64,000 bases of DNA, from assembly GCA_900466605.1 (NCBI GenBank), contig UBMU01000018.1, positions 1-64,000 of the forward strand, given 5' to 3'. Made by a program: the position numbers and the translations under genes. This DNA comes from Hyphomicrobiales bacterium. Its GTDB lineage: Bacteria > Pseudomonadota > Alphaproteobacteria > Rhizobiales > Rhizobiaceae. The first letter of the stretch is position 1, and the number at the start of each line of letters is the position of its first letter. This document shows positions 36,229 to 45,364 of the stretch, piece by piece. The notes beneath the pieces are model-generated. The model was not told the origin of the DNA. It saw only the letters and a list, made by a program, of their open reading frames with translations, and searched no databases.

Positions 36229-37416
36229 TCAATCGTTGGCCGTAACCTTCACGCCGAGAACCTGCGGCAGGGTGTTCGGTGCGCCCATCGCAGCTCCCAT
36301 GATCATCGGGAACGGAACCGGCTTTGCCGGGGCGGCGGCAAGCGTCAGGCTCTTCGGGTTGTCGAGGAAGGTGTTGACGGCCGCAGATATGGCATTCTGC
36401 AGCTCCGGAATGTTGAGCTGTGCCAGCATGATCGGCGTCATTGCCTTCAGCGAATCCGCCATCTGCTGGCCGGAGATGTTCTGCTGGCTGCCTGCGTAGT
36501 CGAGCGCGCGCTTGGTGATAGACGCATCATCGAAACGGATCTGAGCGCTTTCGAACGACAATTGCTGCATCAGTCCGAGCATCGACAGGCCGAGAGCCTG
36601 CTGAGCCTCTTCCTTGTTCTGGTTCGCTTCAGCCTGCTTGGCGGCTTCCTGCAGCGACTTTATGAAGGGCATCGTGTAGCCGGAGATCTTGAAGGCGAGG
36701 TTGAGCTTGCCAACGTTGTTGAAGTCAAACGCGAATTCGGAAACGTCGATCGTGCCGGGTGTCAGATCCCAGGCACCCTTCATGGTGATGTCGCCCTGGA
36801 CTTGCTGCAGGGCCAGCTTGTCGATTGCTTCCTTGCTCTGCGCGTCGCTCGCCTTGCTGAGATCGGCCTTCAGGCCCTTGAAGGCGCCATCGAAATCGAA
36901 GCCGGATTCATCTTCGCGAAGCGTCAGGTTGACGTCGCTTTCGGCGATCGAGAACAACTCGGCGCCGTTCTGAACAACCTTCACGGGCCCGCTGTGCGCG
37001 TTTTCGTAAAGCAACATGGAGTCGAGCCCTTCGCCCTTCGGATCGGCAGGGATCGAAATGCCGCTCAGGGTCAGGTCGGATGCCGTGAAGGTGGCGCCGT
37101 CATTGGTAGCGCTGACGTTCGGGAAGGACGCCTCCTCGACATAGTAGCCGCCGTCTTCGTCTTCCTCGACCCCAGTCATGGTGATGTCGCCGATAGAAAC
37201 TGCTTCGCCGCTGTTCGGCTTGAAACCTGCCTTCTTCAGAGTGACGGTGGTTCCGTCGACATCGACACCTTCGGCAACGATCGTGCCGCCCTGTTGGCTA
37301 TAGGCCGCATTGATCTTTTTCAGCAGATCCTGGCCGTCGAGCGCAAAGGCCGAGCCGGCGAGAGAAAGAAAGGCAGCGCTCGAAAGCATCAGCCGTGTCG
37401 TCCGGTAAAAAGTCAT
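36229..37416 (-). CDS. exported protein of unknown function
   Basis: 395 residues from ATG 37416, with AGGGGA ahead. Signal peptide MTFYRTTRLMLSSAAFLSLAGSAFA ends near residue 25. The body is beta-rich with repeated blocks describing similar strand patterns (for example GTTVTLKKAGFKP, ISIGDITMTGV, TASDLTLSGISIP). A Gln/Ala-rich helical segment (AAKQAEANQNKEEAQQ) follows around residues 250-270. It is probably periplasmic. I do not recognise a characterised family, and no neighbour suggests its role. It is divergent from parC. Confidence 0.8.
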   Translation of the reverse strand: MTFYRTTRLMLSSAAFLSLAGSAFALDGQDLLKKINAAYSQQGGTIVAEGVDVDGTTVTLKKAGFKPNSGEAVSIGDITMTGVEEDEDGGYYVEEASFPNVSATNDGATFTASDLTLSGISIPADPKGEGLDSMLLYENAHSGPVKVVQNGAELFSIAESDVNLTLREDESGFDFDGAFKGLKADLSKASDAQSKEAIDKLALQQVQGDITMKGAWDLTPGTIDVSEFAFDFNNVGKLNLAFKISGYTMPFIKSLQEAAKQAEANQNKEEAQQALGLSMLGLMQQLSFESAQIRFDDASITKRALDYAGSQQNISGQQMADSLKAMTPIMLAQLNIPELQNAISAAVNTFLDNPKSLTLAAAPAKPVPFPMIMGAAMGAPNTLPQVLGVKVTAND

Positions 37417-37654
37417 ATGGGGTCCCCTGGTGGCGGTGCTGCGCGGCGAATGAGAATTCGCAGCCTGTCTACTACGTTTCGATCGCGGTTTATATTTGCG
37501 GATTTCTAAATTTGTGTTGAAGGGAAAACGAAACAACGACCAAATTCAGGCAAAGTCGATCGGGTCATTCTTTTCGTGTGCTCTTAACACTTCATCCACA
37601 GACGGAATGCCCGGATTCCTTGCTCGAAAGGGCCATCTCGGCTAGTCAGGACAT

Positions 37655-39910
37655 ATGGGACAAGAGATTTTGCCGCCCTCTGGCGGAGACGATGACAGTA
37701 TCCTTCCGGTCGATCTGAAGGCGGCGCTCGAAGAGCGGTACCTTGCCTATGCGCTATCGACTATCATGCACCGCGCGCTTCCGGACGTTCGCGACGGCCT
37801 GAAGCCGGTGCATCGCCGTATCATTCACGCGATGAGCGAGATGGGCATCCGGCCGAACTCGGCCTTCAAGAAATGCGCCCGCATCGTCGGCGACGTCATC
37901 GGTAAGTTCCATCCGCATGGCGACCAGTCGGTTTACGATGCGCTGGTGCGCCTGGCGCAGGATTTCTCGCAGCGCTATCCCGTCGTCGACGGGCAGGGCA
38001 ACTTCGGCAACATCGACGGCGACAGCGCGGCTGCCTACCGATACACCGAAGCGCGCATGACCGAGGTAGCGGGGCTGCTGCTCGATGGCATCGAACAGGA
38101 TGCGGTCGATTTCCGACCTACCTACAACGAGGAAGATGAAGAGCCGGTTGTCCTGCCGGGCGCCTTCCCGAATCTGCTCGCAAACGGTTCGTCCGGTATT
38201 GCGGTCGGCATGGCGACGTCCATTCCGTCGCACAATGTCCATGAGCTATGCGACGCCGCACTTCACCTCATCAAGCATCCCGATGCTTCGGTCGAAAAGC
38301 TGGTGGAGTTCATTCCCGGCCCGGATTTCCCAACCGGCGGCATCATCATCGATGGCCGTGAAAGCATCATCGAGGCTTACAAGACCGGCCGTGGCGGTTT
38401 CCGCACACGCGCCAAGTGGGAGATTGAGGATCTCGGCCGGGGCGGCTACCAGATCATCGTCACCGAAATCCCGTTCCAGGTGCAGAAGTCCCGCCTGATC
38501 GAAAAGATCGCCGAACTGCTGCTGGCGCGCAAGCTGCCGCTGCTGGAGGATATCCGCGACGAATCCGCCGAAGACGTTCGCGTCGTGCTGGTGCCGAAGA
38601 ACCGCACAGTCGATCCGACCATACTCATGGAATCGATGTTCAAGCTGACGGAGCTGGAAAGCCGCTTCCCGCTGAACATGAACGTTCTCTCCATGGGACG
38701 CATTCCACGCGTGATGGCGCTCAACGAGGTGTTGAAGGAGTGGCTCGACCATCGCCGCGAAGTGCTGCAGCGCCGTTCGCGCTTCCGCTTGGCTGCAATC
38801 GAGCGGCGTCTCGAAATTCTCGGCGGCTTGCTGATTGCCTACCTGAATATCGATGAGGTCATTCGCATCATCCGCGAAGAAGACGAGCCGAAGCCGGTGA
38901 TGATCGCGCGCTGGTCGCTGACCGACAATCAGGTCGAAGCGATCCTCAACATGCGGCTGCGGTCGTTGCGCAAGCTCGAGGAATTCGAGATCCGCACCGA
39001 GTTCGACGCGCTCACGAAGGAAAAGGGCGAGATCGAAGCCCTGCTGGCATCCGAAGACAAGCAATGGCAGACCGTCGCCTGGGAAATCGGCGAGGTGAAG
39101 AAGAAGTTTGCAAAAGCGACCGAGCTCGGCCGCCGGCGCACCCAGTTCGCCGACGCACCCGAAGCAGATGAGCAGGCAATCCAGCAGGCGATGATCGAGA
39201 AGGAGCCGATCACAGTCGTCGTCTCCGAAAAGGGCTGGATCCGAGCGCTGAAGGGACACATTTCCGACACCACGACCCTGACATTCAAGGAGGGCGATGC
39301 GCTGAAGGTTGCCTTCCCGGCGCAGACAACCGACAAGATCCTTATTATCACCACAGGCGGCAAGGCCTTCACGCTCGGAGGCGACAAGCTGCCTGGCGGT
39401 CGAGGCCACGGAGAGCCGCTACGAATTATGATTGACATGGAGAACGATCAGGACGTGCTGACTGCTTTCGTGCACGACGCCGCGCGCAAGCAACTGATCG
39501 TCTCGACGGCAGGCAACGGTTTCGTCGTTGCCGAAGCCGATATGGTTGCCAACACCCGCAAGGGCAAGCAGATCATGAACGTCTCTATGCCTGATGAGAC
39601 GAAGCTGATCGTTCCCGTCAGCGGCGATCACGTGGCGGTCGTCGGCGAGAACCGCAAGCTGCTCGCCTTCCCACTGGCTCAAGTGCCGGAGATGGGTCGC
39701 GGCAAGGGTGTTCGTTTGCAGCGTTACAAGGATGGCGGCATTTCCGACGTTCGCTGCTTCGCGATCGCTAACGGCCTCGTATGGGAAGACAGTGCAGGCC
39801 GCACTTTCACCAAGAACAAGGATGAACTCGGCGAATGGCTTGCCGATCGCGCCACCGCCGGTCGTACCGTTCCGAAGGGCTTCCCGCGCAGCGGCAAATT
39901 TGCCGGTTAA
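37655..39910 (+). CDS. parC: DNA topoisomerase IV subunit A
   Basis: Breakage-reunion subunit of topoisomerase IV, which unlinks daughter chromosomes with ParE. The 751 residues include the catalytic Y130 in AAYRYTEAR, the gate region FHPHGDQSVYDALVRLAQ, and C-terminal beta-pinwheel blades. ParC is favoured over GyrA because of its length, the opening LKAALEERYLAYALSTIMHRALPDVRDGLKP-type start, and the lack of a canonical GyrA box. At the quinolone-pocket positions equal to E. coli ParC S80 and E84 it has Q91 and D95. Confidence 0.93.
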   Translation: MGQEILPPSGGDDDSILPVDLKAALEERYLAYALSTIMHRALPDVRDGLKPVHRRIIHAMSEMGIRPNSAFKKCARIVGDVIGKFHPHGDQSVYDALVRLAQDFSQRYPVVDGQGNFGNIDGDSAAAYRYTEARMTEVAGLLLDGIEQDAVDFRPTYNEEDEEPVVLPGAFPNLLANGSSGIAVGMATSIPSHNVHELCDAALHLIKHPDASVEKLVEFIPGPDFPTGGIIIDGRESIIEAYKTGRGGFRTRAKWEIEDLGRGGYQIIVTEIPFQVQKSRLIEKIAELLLARKLPLLEDIRDESAEDVRVVLVPKNRTVDPTILMESMFKLTELESRFPLNMNVLSMGRIPRVMALNEVLKEWLDHRREVLQRRSRFRLAAIERRLEILGGLLIAYLNIDEVIRIIREEDEPKPVMIARWSLTDNQVEAILNMRLRSLRKLEEFEIRTEFDALTKEKGEIEALLASEDKQWQTVAWEIGEVKKKFAKATELGRRRTQFADAPEADEQAIQQAMIEKEPITVVVSEKGWIRALKGHISDTTTLTFKEGDALKVAFPAQTTDKILIITTGGKAFTLGGDKLPGGRGHGEPLRIMIDMENDQDVLTAFVHDAARKQLIVSTAGNGFVVAEADMVANTRKGKQIMNVSMPDETKLIVPVSGDHVAVVGENRKLLAFPLAQVPEMGRGKGVRLQRYKDGGISDVRCFAIANGLVWEDSAGRTFTKNKDELGEWLADRATAGRTVPKGFPRSGKFAG

Positions 39911-39991
39911 GGCGAAAATAAATCCGCGTCTCGCTCTTGGCGAGCGCGGCAACTCCTCTATTTCCGCCCTGTAATCACAACATGGACAGAC

Positions 39992-40017
39992 ATCATTCCG
40001 TTGGCGGACGGAATGAT
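39992..40017. promoter_or_regulatory. perfect 10-bp inverted repeat between parC and SRPBCC gene
   Basis: ATCATTCCGT (39992-40001), loop TGGCGG, ACGGAATGAT (40008-40017). No T tract follows, so it may be an operator for the downstream gene rather than a terminator. Confidence 0.45.
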
Positions 40018-40067
40018 CGAATGTGGCGCTTCTCGAGAGCGCCATGCCCGATCACGGAGGAATGTTG

Positions 40068-40577
40068 ATGAGTGCTTGCAATACCATCACGTTGAATGTT
40101 GCGCATACCTTCAATGCTTCGCCCTGTGCCGTTTACGACGCATGGTTGAACCCCCAAATAGCCAAACGCTTCCTCTTCGCGAGCGATGAAGGCCGCGTTA
40201 TCCGCGCCGATATCGATCCGAAGGTCGGCGGGCATTTTCTCGTCATCGACCGGCGTCCGACCGGTGATGCGGTACACTATGGCGTGTTTCTGGAGTTGCG
40301 CCGGCCACGGCGGATGGTCTTCTGCTTCTCGGCTGCCGAGCATGACCACAACGCGGATCGAATTCAGATAGACATCGAACCGCTTGCCGAAGGCACGCGG
40401 CTGACACTTTCCCACGAGATGTGCGCCGAATGGGGCCAGTTCGAAGAGCAGACACGACAGGGCTGGGTCCACGTGCTGCAGGGTCTCGAGCGCGAGCTTG
40501 ATACGATGCATGTGGTCAGTGTGCCGGAGATTGTCGCTCAGACTTCTGCCGAACCTTCCAAAGCGAGCGCGCTATAA
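40068..40577 (+). CDS. SRPBCC/AHSA1-domain protein
   Basis: 169 residues from ATG 40068, which has GGAGGA six bases upstream. The START-like SRPBCC fold of the AHSA1 type is shown by HTFNASPCAVYDAWLNPQIAKRFLF, the middle KVGGHFLVIDRRP and GWVHVLQGLERELD near the end. Such proteins bind hydrophobic ligands and are often partnered with ArsR regulators; none is adjacent here. Function unknown. It is convergent with bpt. Confidence 0.85.
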   Translation: MSACNTITLNVAHTFNASPCAVYDAWLNPQIAKRFLFASDEGRVIRADIDPKVGGHFLVIDRRPTGDAVHYGVFLELRRPRRMVFCFSAAEHDHNADRIQIDIEPLAEGTRLTLSHEMCAEWGQFEEQTRQGWVHVLQGLERELDTMHVVSVPEIVAQTSAEPSKASAL

Positions 40578-40610
40578 TCGTTTGATGATCGAGCTGCGCG
40601 GGCGAACTCT

Positions 40611-41387
40611 CTAGTAGCGCGTGCTTTCGGGCGTTGCGGAAGGATCGAAACGTTCCCAACCGCGCGAAGTCAGATGCTCCTGCGGTTGAAAGCGAGTCTT
40701 GTAGTCCATTTTCCGCGACCCTTGAACCCAGTAGCCCAAGTAGACGTGCGGAAGACCCAAGGCCTTTGTGCGCCGGATATGATCGAGGATCATAAACGTG
40801 CCGAGGGAGCGCTGATCCATGTCAGGGTTGAAGTAAGAGTAGACCATCGATAGGCCGTCGCTCATTGTATCGGTCAGGGCGGCGGCCACGAGTTCGCCCG
40901 TCGGGCGCTCTTCCAGGCCAGTTCCTTCCTTTCGAAGGCGATACTCGATGACCTTGGTGTTCACATGCGTGTCTTCGACCATGATGGCATAGTCGAGCAC
41001 CGTCATGTCGGACATGCCGCCCTGCTGGTGGCGAAAGTCGAGGTAGCGCCGGAACAGCGAATATTGCTCGCTGGAGGGCTGCGCGGGGAATTCCGTGGAG
41101 ACGATATCAGCGTTCGCTCCGAGCACCCGCTTCATTGACTTAGTTGGTATGAAGTCCTGCGCGAGGATGCGTACGGAAATGCACGCGCGGCACGCCTCGC
41201 AGGCGGGGCGATAGGCGATGTTCTGCGATCGGCGAAAGCCGCCCTGCGTGAGGATATCGTTCATCTCCGCTGCGCGGGGGCCGACGAGATGTGTGAAGAC
41301 CTTGCGTTCCATCTCGTGAGCCAGATAGGGGCATGCAGCCGGGGCCGTCAGGTAAAACTGCGGTGATGGCGTCGTCTGCGTATTCAT
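40611..41387 (-). CDS. bpt: aspartate/glutamate leucyltransferase (N-end rule)
   Basis: Transfers leucine from leucyl-tRNA to proteins with N-terminal Asp or Glu, marking them for ClpAP. The 258 residues show the arginyltransferase-related architecture: ATE N-terminal cysteines in the pattern C-CRAC (RPACEACRACISVR), SMKRVL, and the C-terminal GNAT-like MVYSYFNPDMDQRSLGTFMILDHI with YLGYWVQGSRKMDYK. The family name Bpt distinguishes it from eukaryotic ATE1 and from Aat. Confidence 0.95.
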   Translation of the reverse strand: MNTQTTPSPQFYLTAPAACPYLAHEMERKVFTHLVGPRAAEMNDILTQGGFRRSQNIAYRPACEACRACISVRILAQDFIPTKSMKRVLGANADIVSTEFPAQPSSEQYSLFRRYLDFRHQQGGMSDMTVLDYAIMVEDTHVNTKVIEYRLRKEGTGLEERPTGELVAAALTDTMSDGLSMVYSYFNPDMDQRSLGTFMILDHIRRTKALGLPHVYLGYWVQGSRKMDYKTRFQPQEHLTSRGWERFDPSATPESTRY

Positions 41388-41565
41388 CTGCTGCGGCGAT
41401 TTCCTTCGGTTCGGTGCCTATATGACAGGATGACCTAAGAATAAAAAACGTCAACAGCGGGGCCGTTTTCGAGTTCGCTGTCGCGCGTCATACTTTGGGA
41501 TATGGTGCCGCTATGCTCCCGGCAAAGGCCGCGAGCGGCGTTTATTTCGGCGATATCGAGATTGT

Positions 41566-42024
41566 TCAGACGGTGCGCACGGTGACAGTGCCCACGAGAA
41601 AATCGTGGATCAACCGGCTGCGTTCGGTGAAAAGGCCAACCAACAGAATCAACGGCGTCAGAATGGAGTTCAGGATCCAGAAAAGCGCGAGGTGGACGAT
41701 GGCCGTCAGAAAATCCATACGCTGCCCGTCGACGCGCATGATTGCGATGCCCATTGCGCGCATGCCGAGGGATGCTTGACTGGAACCGCCAACCGTAAAG
41801 CCGAAATAGAGGCCGGCGACGATGACGAACAAGGCCGGATAGAGAAAGAATCCCAGCCCCAGTGTTACGATCGACAGGAAGAAAAGGATGACCGCTGCCG
41901 GAATGCAGAGCAGCAGGACAATCACGTAGTCGAGGACAAACGCGAACACACGACGACTCAGCGTGCCGCTATAGGCGCGCCAGTCGTCCGGCGCGGCGTA
42001 GAGCGGGTTCGGAGTGAGCGTCAT
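41566..42024 (-). CDS. RDD-family membrane protein
   Basis: 152 residues with about four hydrophobic spans, from ATG 42024 with AAAGGAG. The RDD signature is seen as RRVFAFVLDYVIV near residue 24 and the later GGSSQASLGMRAMGI. The C-terminal helix is followed by SRLIHDFLVGTVTV. RDD proteins have been linked to transport or envelope processes, but most are uncharacterised. It lies downstream of hemB on the same strand, 76 bases away. Confidence 0.85.
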   Translation of the reverse strand: MTLTPNPLYAAPDDWRAYSGTLSRRVFAFVLDYVIVLLLCIPAAVILFFLSIVTLGLGFFLYPALFVIVAGLYFGFTVGGSSQASLGMRAMGIAIMRVDGQRMDFLTAIVHLALFWILNSILTPLILLVGLFTERSRLIHDFLVGTVTVRTV

Positions 42025-42100
42025 TGTTGCGGTCTCCTTTCGAGAAAACGATGCTGCTGATATGGTATCGCTTCCCGCAAATGCAATATTCGCGAAGCAG

Positions 42101-43114
42101 TCAGCGCTTCGCGAGGATCCTGGCGACTTCGACCGCAAAATAGGTGAGGACCCCATCGCAGCCGGCACGCTTGAAGGAGAGCAGGGTCTCCAGCATCGCG
42201 CGCTCGCCGTCGATCCAGCCATTCATCGCCGCAGCCTTGATCTGTGTGTACTCACCCGAAACCTGGTAGGCGAAGGTCGGCAGACCAAAGGCCTCCTTCA
42301 TGCGCCAGCAGATGTCGAGATAGGGCAGGCCGGGCTTGACCATCAGCATGTCGGCGCCTTCCTCCACGTCGAGCGCAGCGTCGCGGATCGCTTCGGTACC
42401 GTTTGCCGGGTCGATGTAGTAGGTCTTCTTGTCGCCCTTGAGCAGTCCGCCGGTGGAGATCGCCTCGCGGTAAGGGCCATAAAACGCAGAAGCGAACTTG
42501 GTGGCGTAGCTCATGATGCCGACGCCCTGATGCCCTGCGGCATCGAGTGCGCGGCGAATGACACCGATTCGGCCATCCATCATCTCGGAGGGCGAAATGA
42601 TGTCGGATCCGGCATCGGCTTGCATGACCGCGGCGCGTGCGATCTGGTCCACGGTCTCATCGTTGACGATTTCGCCGCCTCGCAGGATTCCGTCATGACC
42701 ATGGCTGGTGAATGGGTCGAGCGCGACGTCGGTGATGACGCCGATATTGGGCACGGCCTTCTTGATCGCGATCGTCGCCTGGTTGATCAGGTTGTTGGCC
42801 GCAAGGCTGTTCGAGCCGCTTTCGTCGCGCAGTTCCATTTCGATGTTCGGGAAAGTGGCAATCGCGGGAATGCCGAGATCGGCCGCTTCCCGCGTGGCTT
42901 CGACGAGCGTGTCGATGCTCATGCGATTGACGCCGGGCATCGCCGGGATCGGTTCAATGATGCCGGAGCCGGGCACGACGAAAACCGGCCAGATGAGATC
43001 GTCGGCCGTCAGACGATTCTCCTGCACAAGGCGCCGTGTCCAATCGGCCTTGCGGTTGCGGCGCATGCGCCGATGGCCGGTGATTTCGTCGACGAGGTGC
43101 GTCTTGTCCTGCAT
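42101..43114 (-). CDS. hemB: delta-aminolevulinic acid dehydratase (porphobilinogen synthase)
   Basis: Condenses two 5-aminolevulinate molecules into porphobilinogen for haem and cobalamin. 337 residues. Schiff-base lysines lie in SYATKFASAFYGPYR and MLMVKPGLPYLDI. At the catalytic zinc site of E. coli (Cys120, 122, 130) this protein has A131, D133 and D141 (DVALDPFTSHGHDG), so it is the Mg2+-dependent type known from Bradyrhizobium, not a zinc enzyme. Confidence 0.97.
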   Translation of the reverse strand: MQDKTHLVDEITGHRRMRRNRKADWTRRLVQENRLTADDLIWPVFVVPGSGIIEPIPAMPGVNRMSIDTLVEATREAADLGIPAIATFPNIEMELRDESGSNSLAANNLINQATIAIKKAVPNIGVITDVALDPFTSHGHDGILRGGEIVNDETVDQIARAAVMQADAGSDIISPSEMMDGRIGVIRRALDAAGHQGVGIMSYATKFASAFYGPYREAISTGGLLKGDKKTYYIDPANGTEAIRDAALDVEEGADMLMVKPGLPYLDICWRMKEAFGLPTFAYQVSGEYTQIKAAAMNGWIDGERAMLETLLSFKRAGCDGVLTYFAVEVARILAKR

Positions 43115-43249
43115 GGGTCGTTCCAGCTTTCTGCCATTCCAATTGTCGAAGCGCTCATTATCATGGCATGGCTAAAATCCAAACCGTACCATTGGCCGCA
43201 ACGGACGAGGTGCTGGCGAAGTCGCAACCGCAACCCTATTGTCTAGGAT

Positions 43250-43687
43250 ATGGACGCTGATTCTCCGACGATACCAAAACGGACGCTGACGAGCGTTCTC
43301 TTCATCCTGTTCCTGCGACTCGTCGCCATTTCCTGCTTCTGGTTCGGATTGCAGTATTGGGCGATGCTAGTTGGCTATTCACTGGTGGGAGCGGGGCGCT
43401 TCGATCTGCTCAGCCTTCCCTGGAAGGTCGCAAGCACCTGCCTCGCTGTTATTTTCCCCGTAGCATCTCTCGGACTGTGGCTCGCCGTGTCCTGGGGACC
43501 GGTGATCTGGGTGCTTGCGGCAGGCGGGCAGATTATCATGTACGGTTTCATGCCGGAGATTTTTGGGGCCAACCGACTGATCGTTGTGCTGCATGCTGCG
43601 GTGGCCCTGGTCTACCTGGGATTCCGCGCCGCGCTCTGGTACGAGAAGCGCAAGCGGCGCCAGCAGGTAAGCGTTGATTTACCCTGA
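43250..43687 (+). CDS. four-span membrane protein (DUF6163-like)
   Basis: 145 residues with four predicted membrane helices and a basic C-terminal tail (YEKRKRRQQ), so the C-terminus is probably cytosolic. I match it only tentatively to the uncharacterised Rhizobiales family DUF6163, which is commonly seen next to ldtR, as here. The ribosome binding site is weak and the start could lie further in. Ends 130 bases before ldtR; same strand. Role unknown, possibly envelope-related by context. Confidence 0.68.
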   Translation: MDADSPTIPKRTLTSVLFILFLRLVAISCFWFGLQYWAMLVGYSLVGAGRFDLLSLPWKVASTCLAVIFPVASLGLWLAVSWGPVIWVLAAGGQIIMYGFMPEIFGANRLIVVLHAAVALVYLGFRAALWYEKRKRRQQVSVDLP

Positions 43688-43817
43688 TACAACGAGGGGT
43701 TTTCGGTAAGGCACTGTTAAGCCTGCGGTTTAAGTAGAATTTTATTTGTATTCGATAGGGTCTGTCTCAAGGCGGGAAGAAAACCAACACCGCCAAACAA
43801 ACAGTGAGGCAGTCATC

Positions 43818-44333
43818 ATGAACACGAAAATCAAGCCGCAGGCGGTATCGAACTTCCGTGACCAGCAGGAACAAGGCATCCGTGATCTTTACATGGAATC
43901 CCTTCATCTTGTTGAACGTCTCCATCGCCGTCTCCTCGACGTCATCAAGGACGAGTTCGACCGTCAGGGTCGCAGCGACGTCAATGCCGTCCAGGCACTT
44001 CTTCTCTTCAATATCGGCAACTCCGAGCTGACCGCCGGCGAACTTCGCTCCCGCGGGTATTATCTCGGCTCCAACGTTTCCTACAACGTCAAGAAGCTCG
44101 TCGATCTCGGCTTCATCAACCATCAGCGCTCGCGCATCGACCGTCGCTCGGTCCGCATCAGCCTGACGGAGACGGGTCAGGATATCGCGGAGACCGTCGC
44201 CAAGCTCTACGAACGCCATGTCGCTTCGATCGACAAGGTAGGCGGCATCGGTACCGACGAATTCACGCAGATGAACAAGCTGCTGACCCGTCTGGACCGC
44301 TTCTGGAACGACCAGATCCTCTACCGCCTGTAA
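43818..44333 (+). CDS. ldtR: MarR-family regulator LdtR
   Basis: 171 residues from ATG 43818. Winged helix: LFNIGNSELTAGELRSRGYYLGSNVSYNVKKLVDLGFI followed by the wing SRIDRRSVRISLTETG is the MarR-type pattern with the unusual YYLGSNVSYNVKKL recognition helix typical of LdtR. In Liberibacter and Sinorhizobium, LdtR activates an L,D-transpeptidase gene and affects osmotic stress tolerance. That target lies 1.4 kb downstream here. It contains no Cys in the N-terminal part that would suggest redox sensing. Confidence 0.88.
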   Translation: MNTKIKPQAVSNFRDQQEQGIRDLYMESLHLVERLHRRLLDVIKDEFDRQGRSDVNAVQALLLFNIGNSELTAGELRSRGYYLGSNVSYNVKKLVDLGFINHQRSRIDRRSVRISLTETGQDIAETVAKLYERHVASIDKVGGIGTDEFTQMNKLLTRLDRFWNDQILYRL

Positions 44334-44379
44334 TCTCTTAAGCCAACTTCCCTGCTGGCTTATCGGACCTCCAAGGCAC

Positions 44380-44413
44380 GAAAGGGCGCAACGGAATTCC
44401 GTAGCGCCTTTTC
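44380..44413 (+). terminator. terminator after ldtR
   Basis: GAAAGGGCGC and GCGCCTTTTC pair (one G-T) around a second palindrome, ACGGAATTCCGT. Separates ldtR from the GT-fold gene. Confidence 0.65.
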
Positions 44414-44518
44414 GCCGTTTGCTGACGGTCCGTCGCGGGGGCTACATATTCGGTCGACAAGTTGATAAGGACGTCCGCACGGACCTTCTGGGTCTCGCGT
44501 GGATCGGGAGTGCGGACT

Positions 44519-45364
44519 ATGACGTCAGCTGTATTGGCTGCGAGCGGTGGGGTGAAGCAGGTCATCTGCATCAGCTGGGGGACGAAATACGGTGCCCCCT
44601 TCATCAACCGCCTCTACGCCATGGTGAAGCGCAACATCACGCCGCCGTTCACGTTCACCTGCTTTACCGACAACCGCGCCGACCTGAATCCCGAAATCCT
44701 CTGCGAAGACCTGCCACCGCTGGACGTGGAAAACATGCCAGTCAGGACGAAAGGCATCTGGCCCAAGGGGCGGCTTTGGGGGCCGAAGCTTGGAAGCCTG
44801 AGCGGCCCGGTTCTGTTCCTGGACCTCGATCTGGTGATTGTCGGCTCCCTCGATTCATTCTTTGAGGTGGGTGGACCCGATGATGTCATCCTGTCGAGGA
44901 ACCAGACGACGCCATTCGAACGCCTGGGTCAGACCTCTCTCTTCCGCTTCCCTGTTGGCAAGCTTGTTGCCTTGCAGGAGAAATTCCGCGCCGATCCGCA
45001 GGGCGTGGCCGACAAGTACGAATTCGAACAGCGCTTCGTGACGAGAAACGCACCTGGTGGCGCGAAGTTCTTTCCGCGCCGCTGGGTCTTGCACTTCAAA
45101 CAGGATTGCCGCTGGCCTTTCCCGCTGAATTATTTCCTGACGCCGCGCCTGCCTGCGGACGCGCGGGTGATCCTTTTTCCGCGCGATTTCCATCCTCAGT
45201 TCGCGGTCGAAGGGCGGTTCGGGCTGAAAGGACGTGCCGCGCCGCCGCTCGATCACATCTTGCACACGTTCGATCCGGAGCGCAGGAGGAACAAGTCGCT
45301 GTTTCGCTATCTTCGTCACTACATCCGCCCGACGCCGTGGGTGGCCGACCACTGGCGCGAGTAG
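44519..45364 (+). CDS. putative glycosyltransferase (GT-A-like fold)
   Basis: 281 residues from ATG 44519; GGGAG lies ahead of it. Opens with VKQVICISWGTKYGAPFINRLYAMVKRNI and has FTCFTDN, then PVLFLDLDLVIVGSLDSFF, a DxD-type motif (about residue 104-106) resembling GT8/GT-A sugar transferases. No signal or membrane span; probably cytosolic and perhaps membrane-associated through its basic C-terminus (PERRRNKSLFRYLRHYIR). Donor and acceptor are unknown. It lies between ldtR and the L,D-transpeptidase, so a role in surface polysaccharide or peptidoglycan-linked sugar is an inference from place only. Confidence 0.75.
   Translation: MTSAVLAASGGVKQVICISWGTKYGAPFINRLYAMVKRNITPPFTFTCFTDNRADLNPEILCEDLPPLDVENMPVRTKGIWPKGRLWGPKLGSLSGPVLFLDLDLVIVGSLDSFFEVGGPDDVILSRNQTTPFERLGQTSLFRFPVGKLVALQEKFRADPQGVADKYEFEQRFVTRNAPGGAKFFPRRWVLHFKQDCRWPFPLNYFLTPRLPADARVILFPRDFHPQFAVEGRFGLKGRAAPPLDHILHTFDPERRRNKSLFRYLRHYIRPTPWVADHWRE

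Noticed and set aside
36157..37509. 450-codon plus-strand open frame
   Set aside because: Shadow of the exported protein gene; begins inside a terminator hairpin.
40023..40067. Longer start for the SRPBCC protein
   Set aside because: It would place the strong GGAGGA ribosome binding site inside the coding sequence.
43706..43735. CtrA full site before ldtR
   Set aside because: TTAA pairs occur but with a 9-base gap, not the 7-base gap of the consensus.
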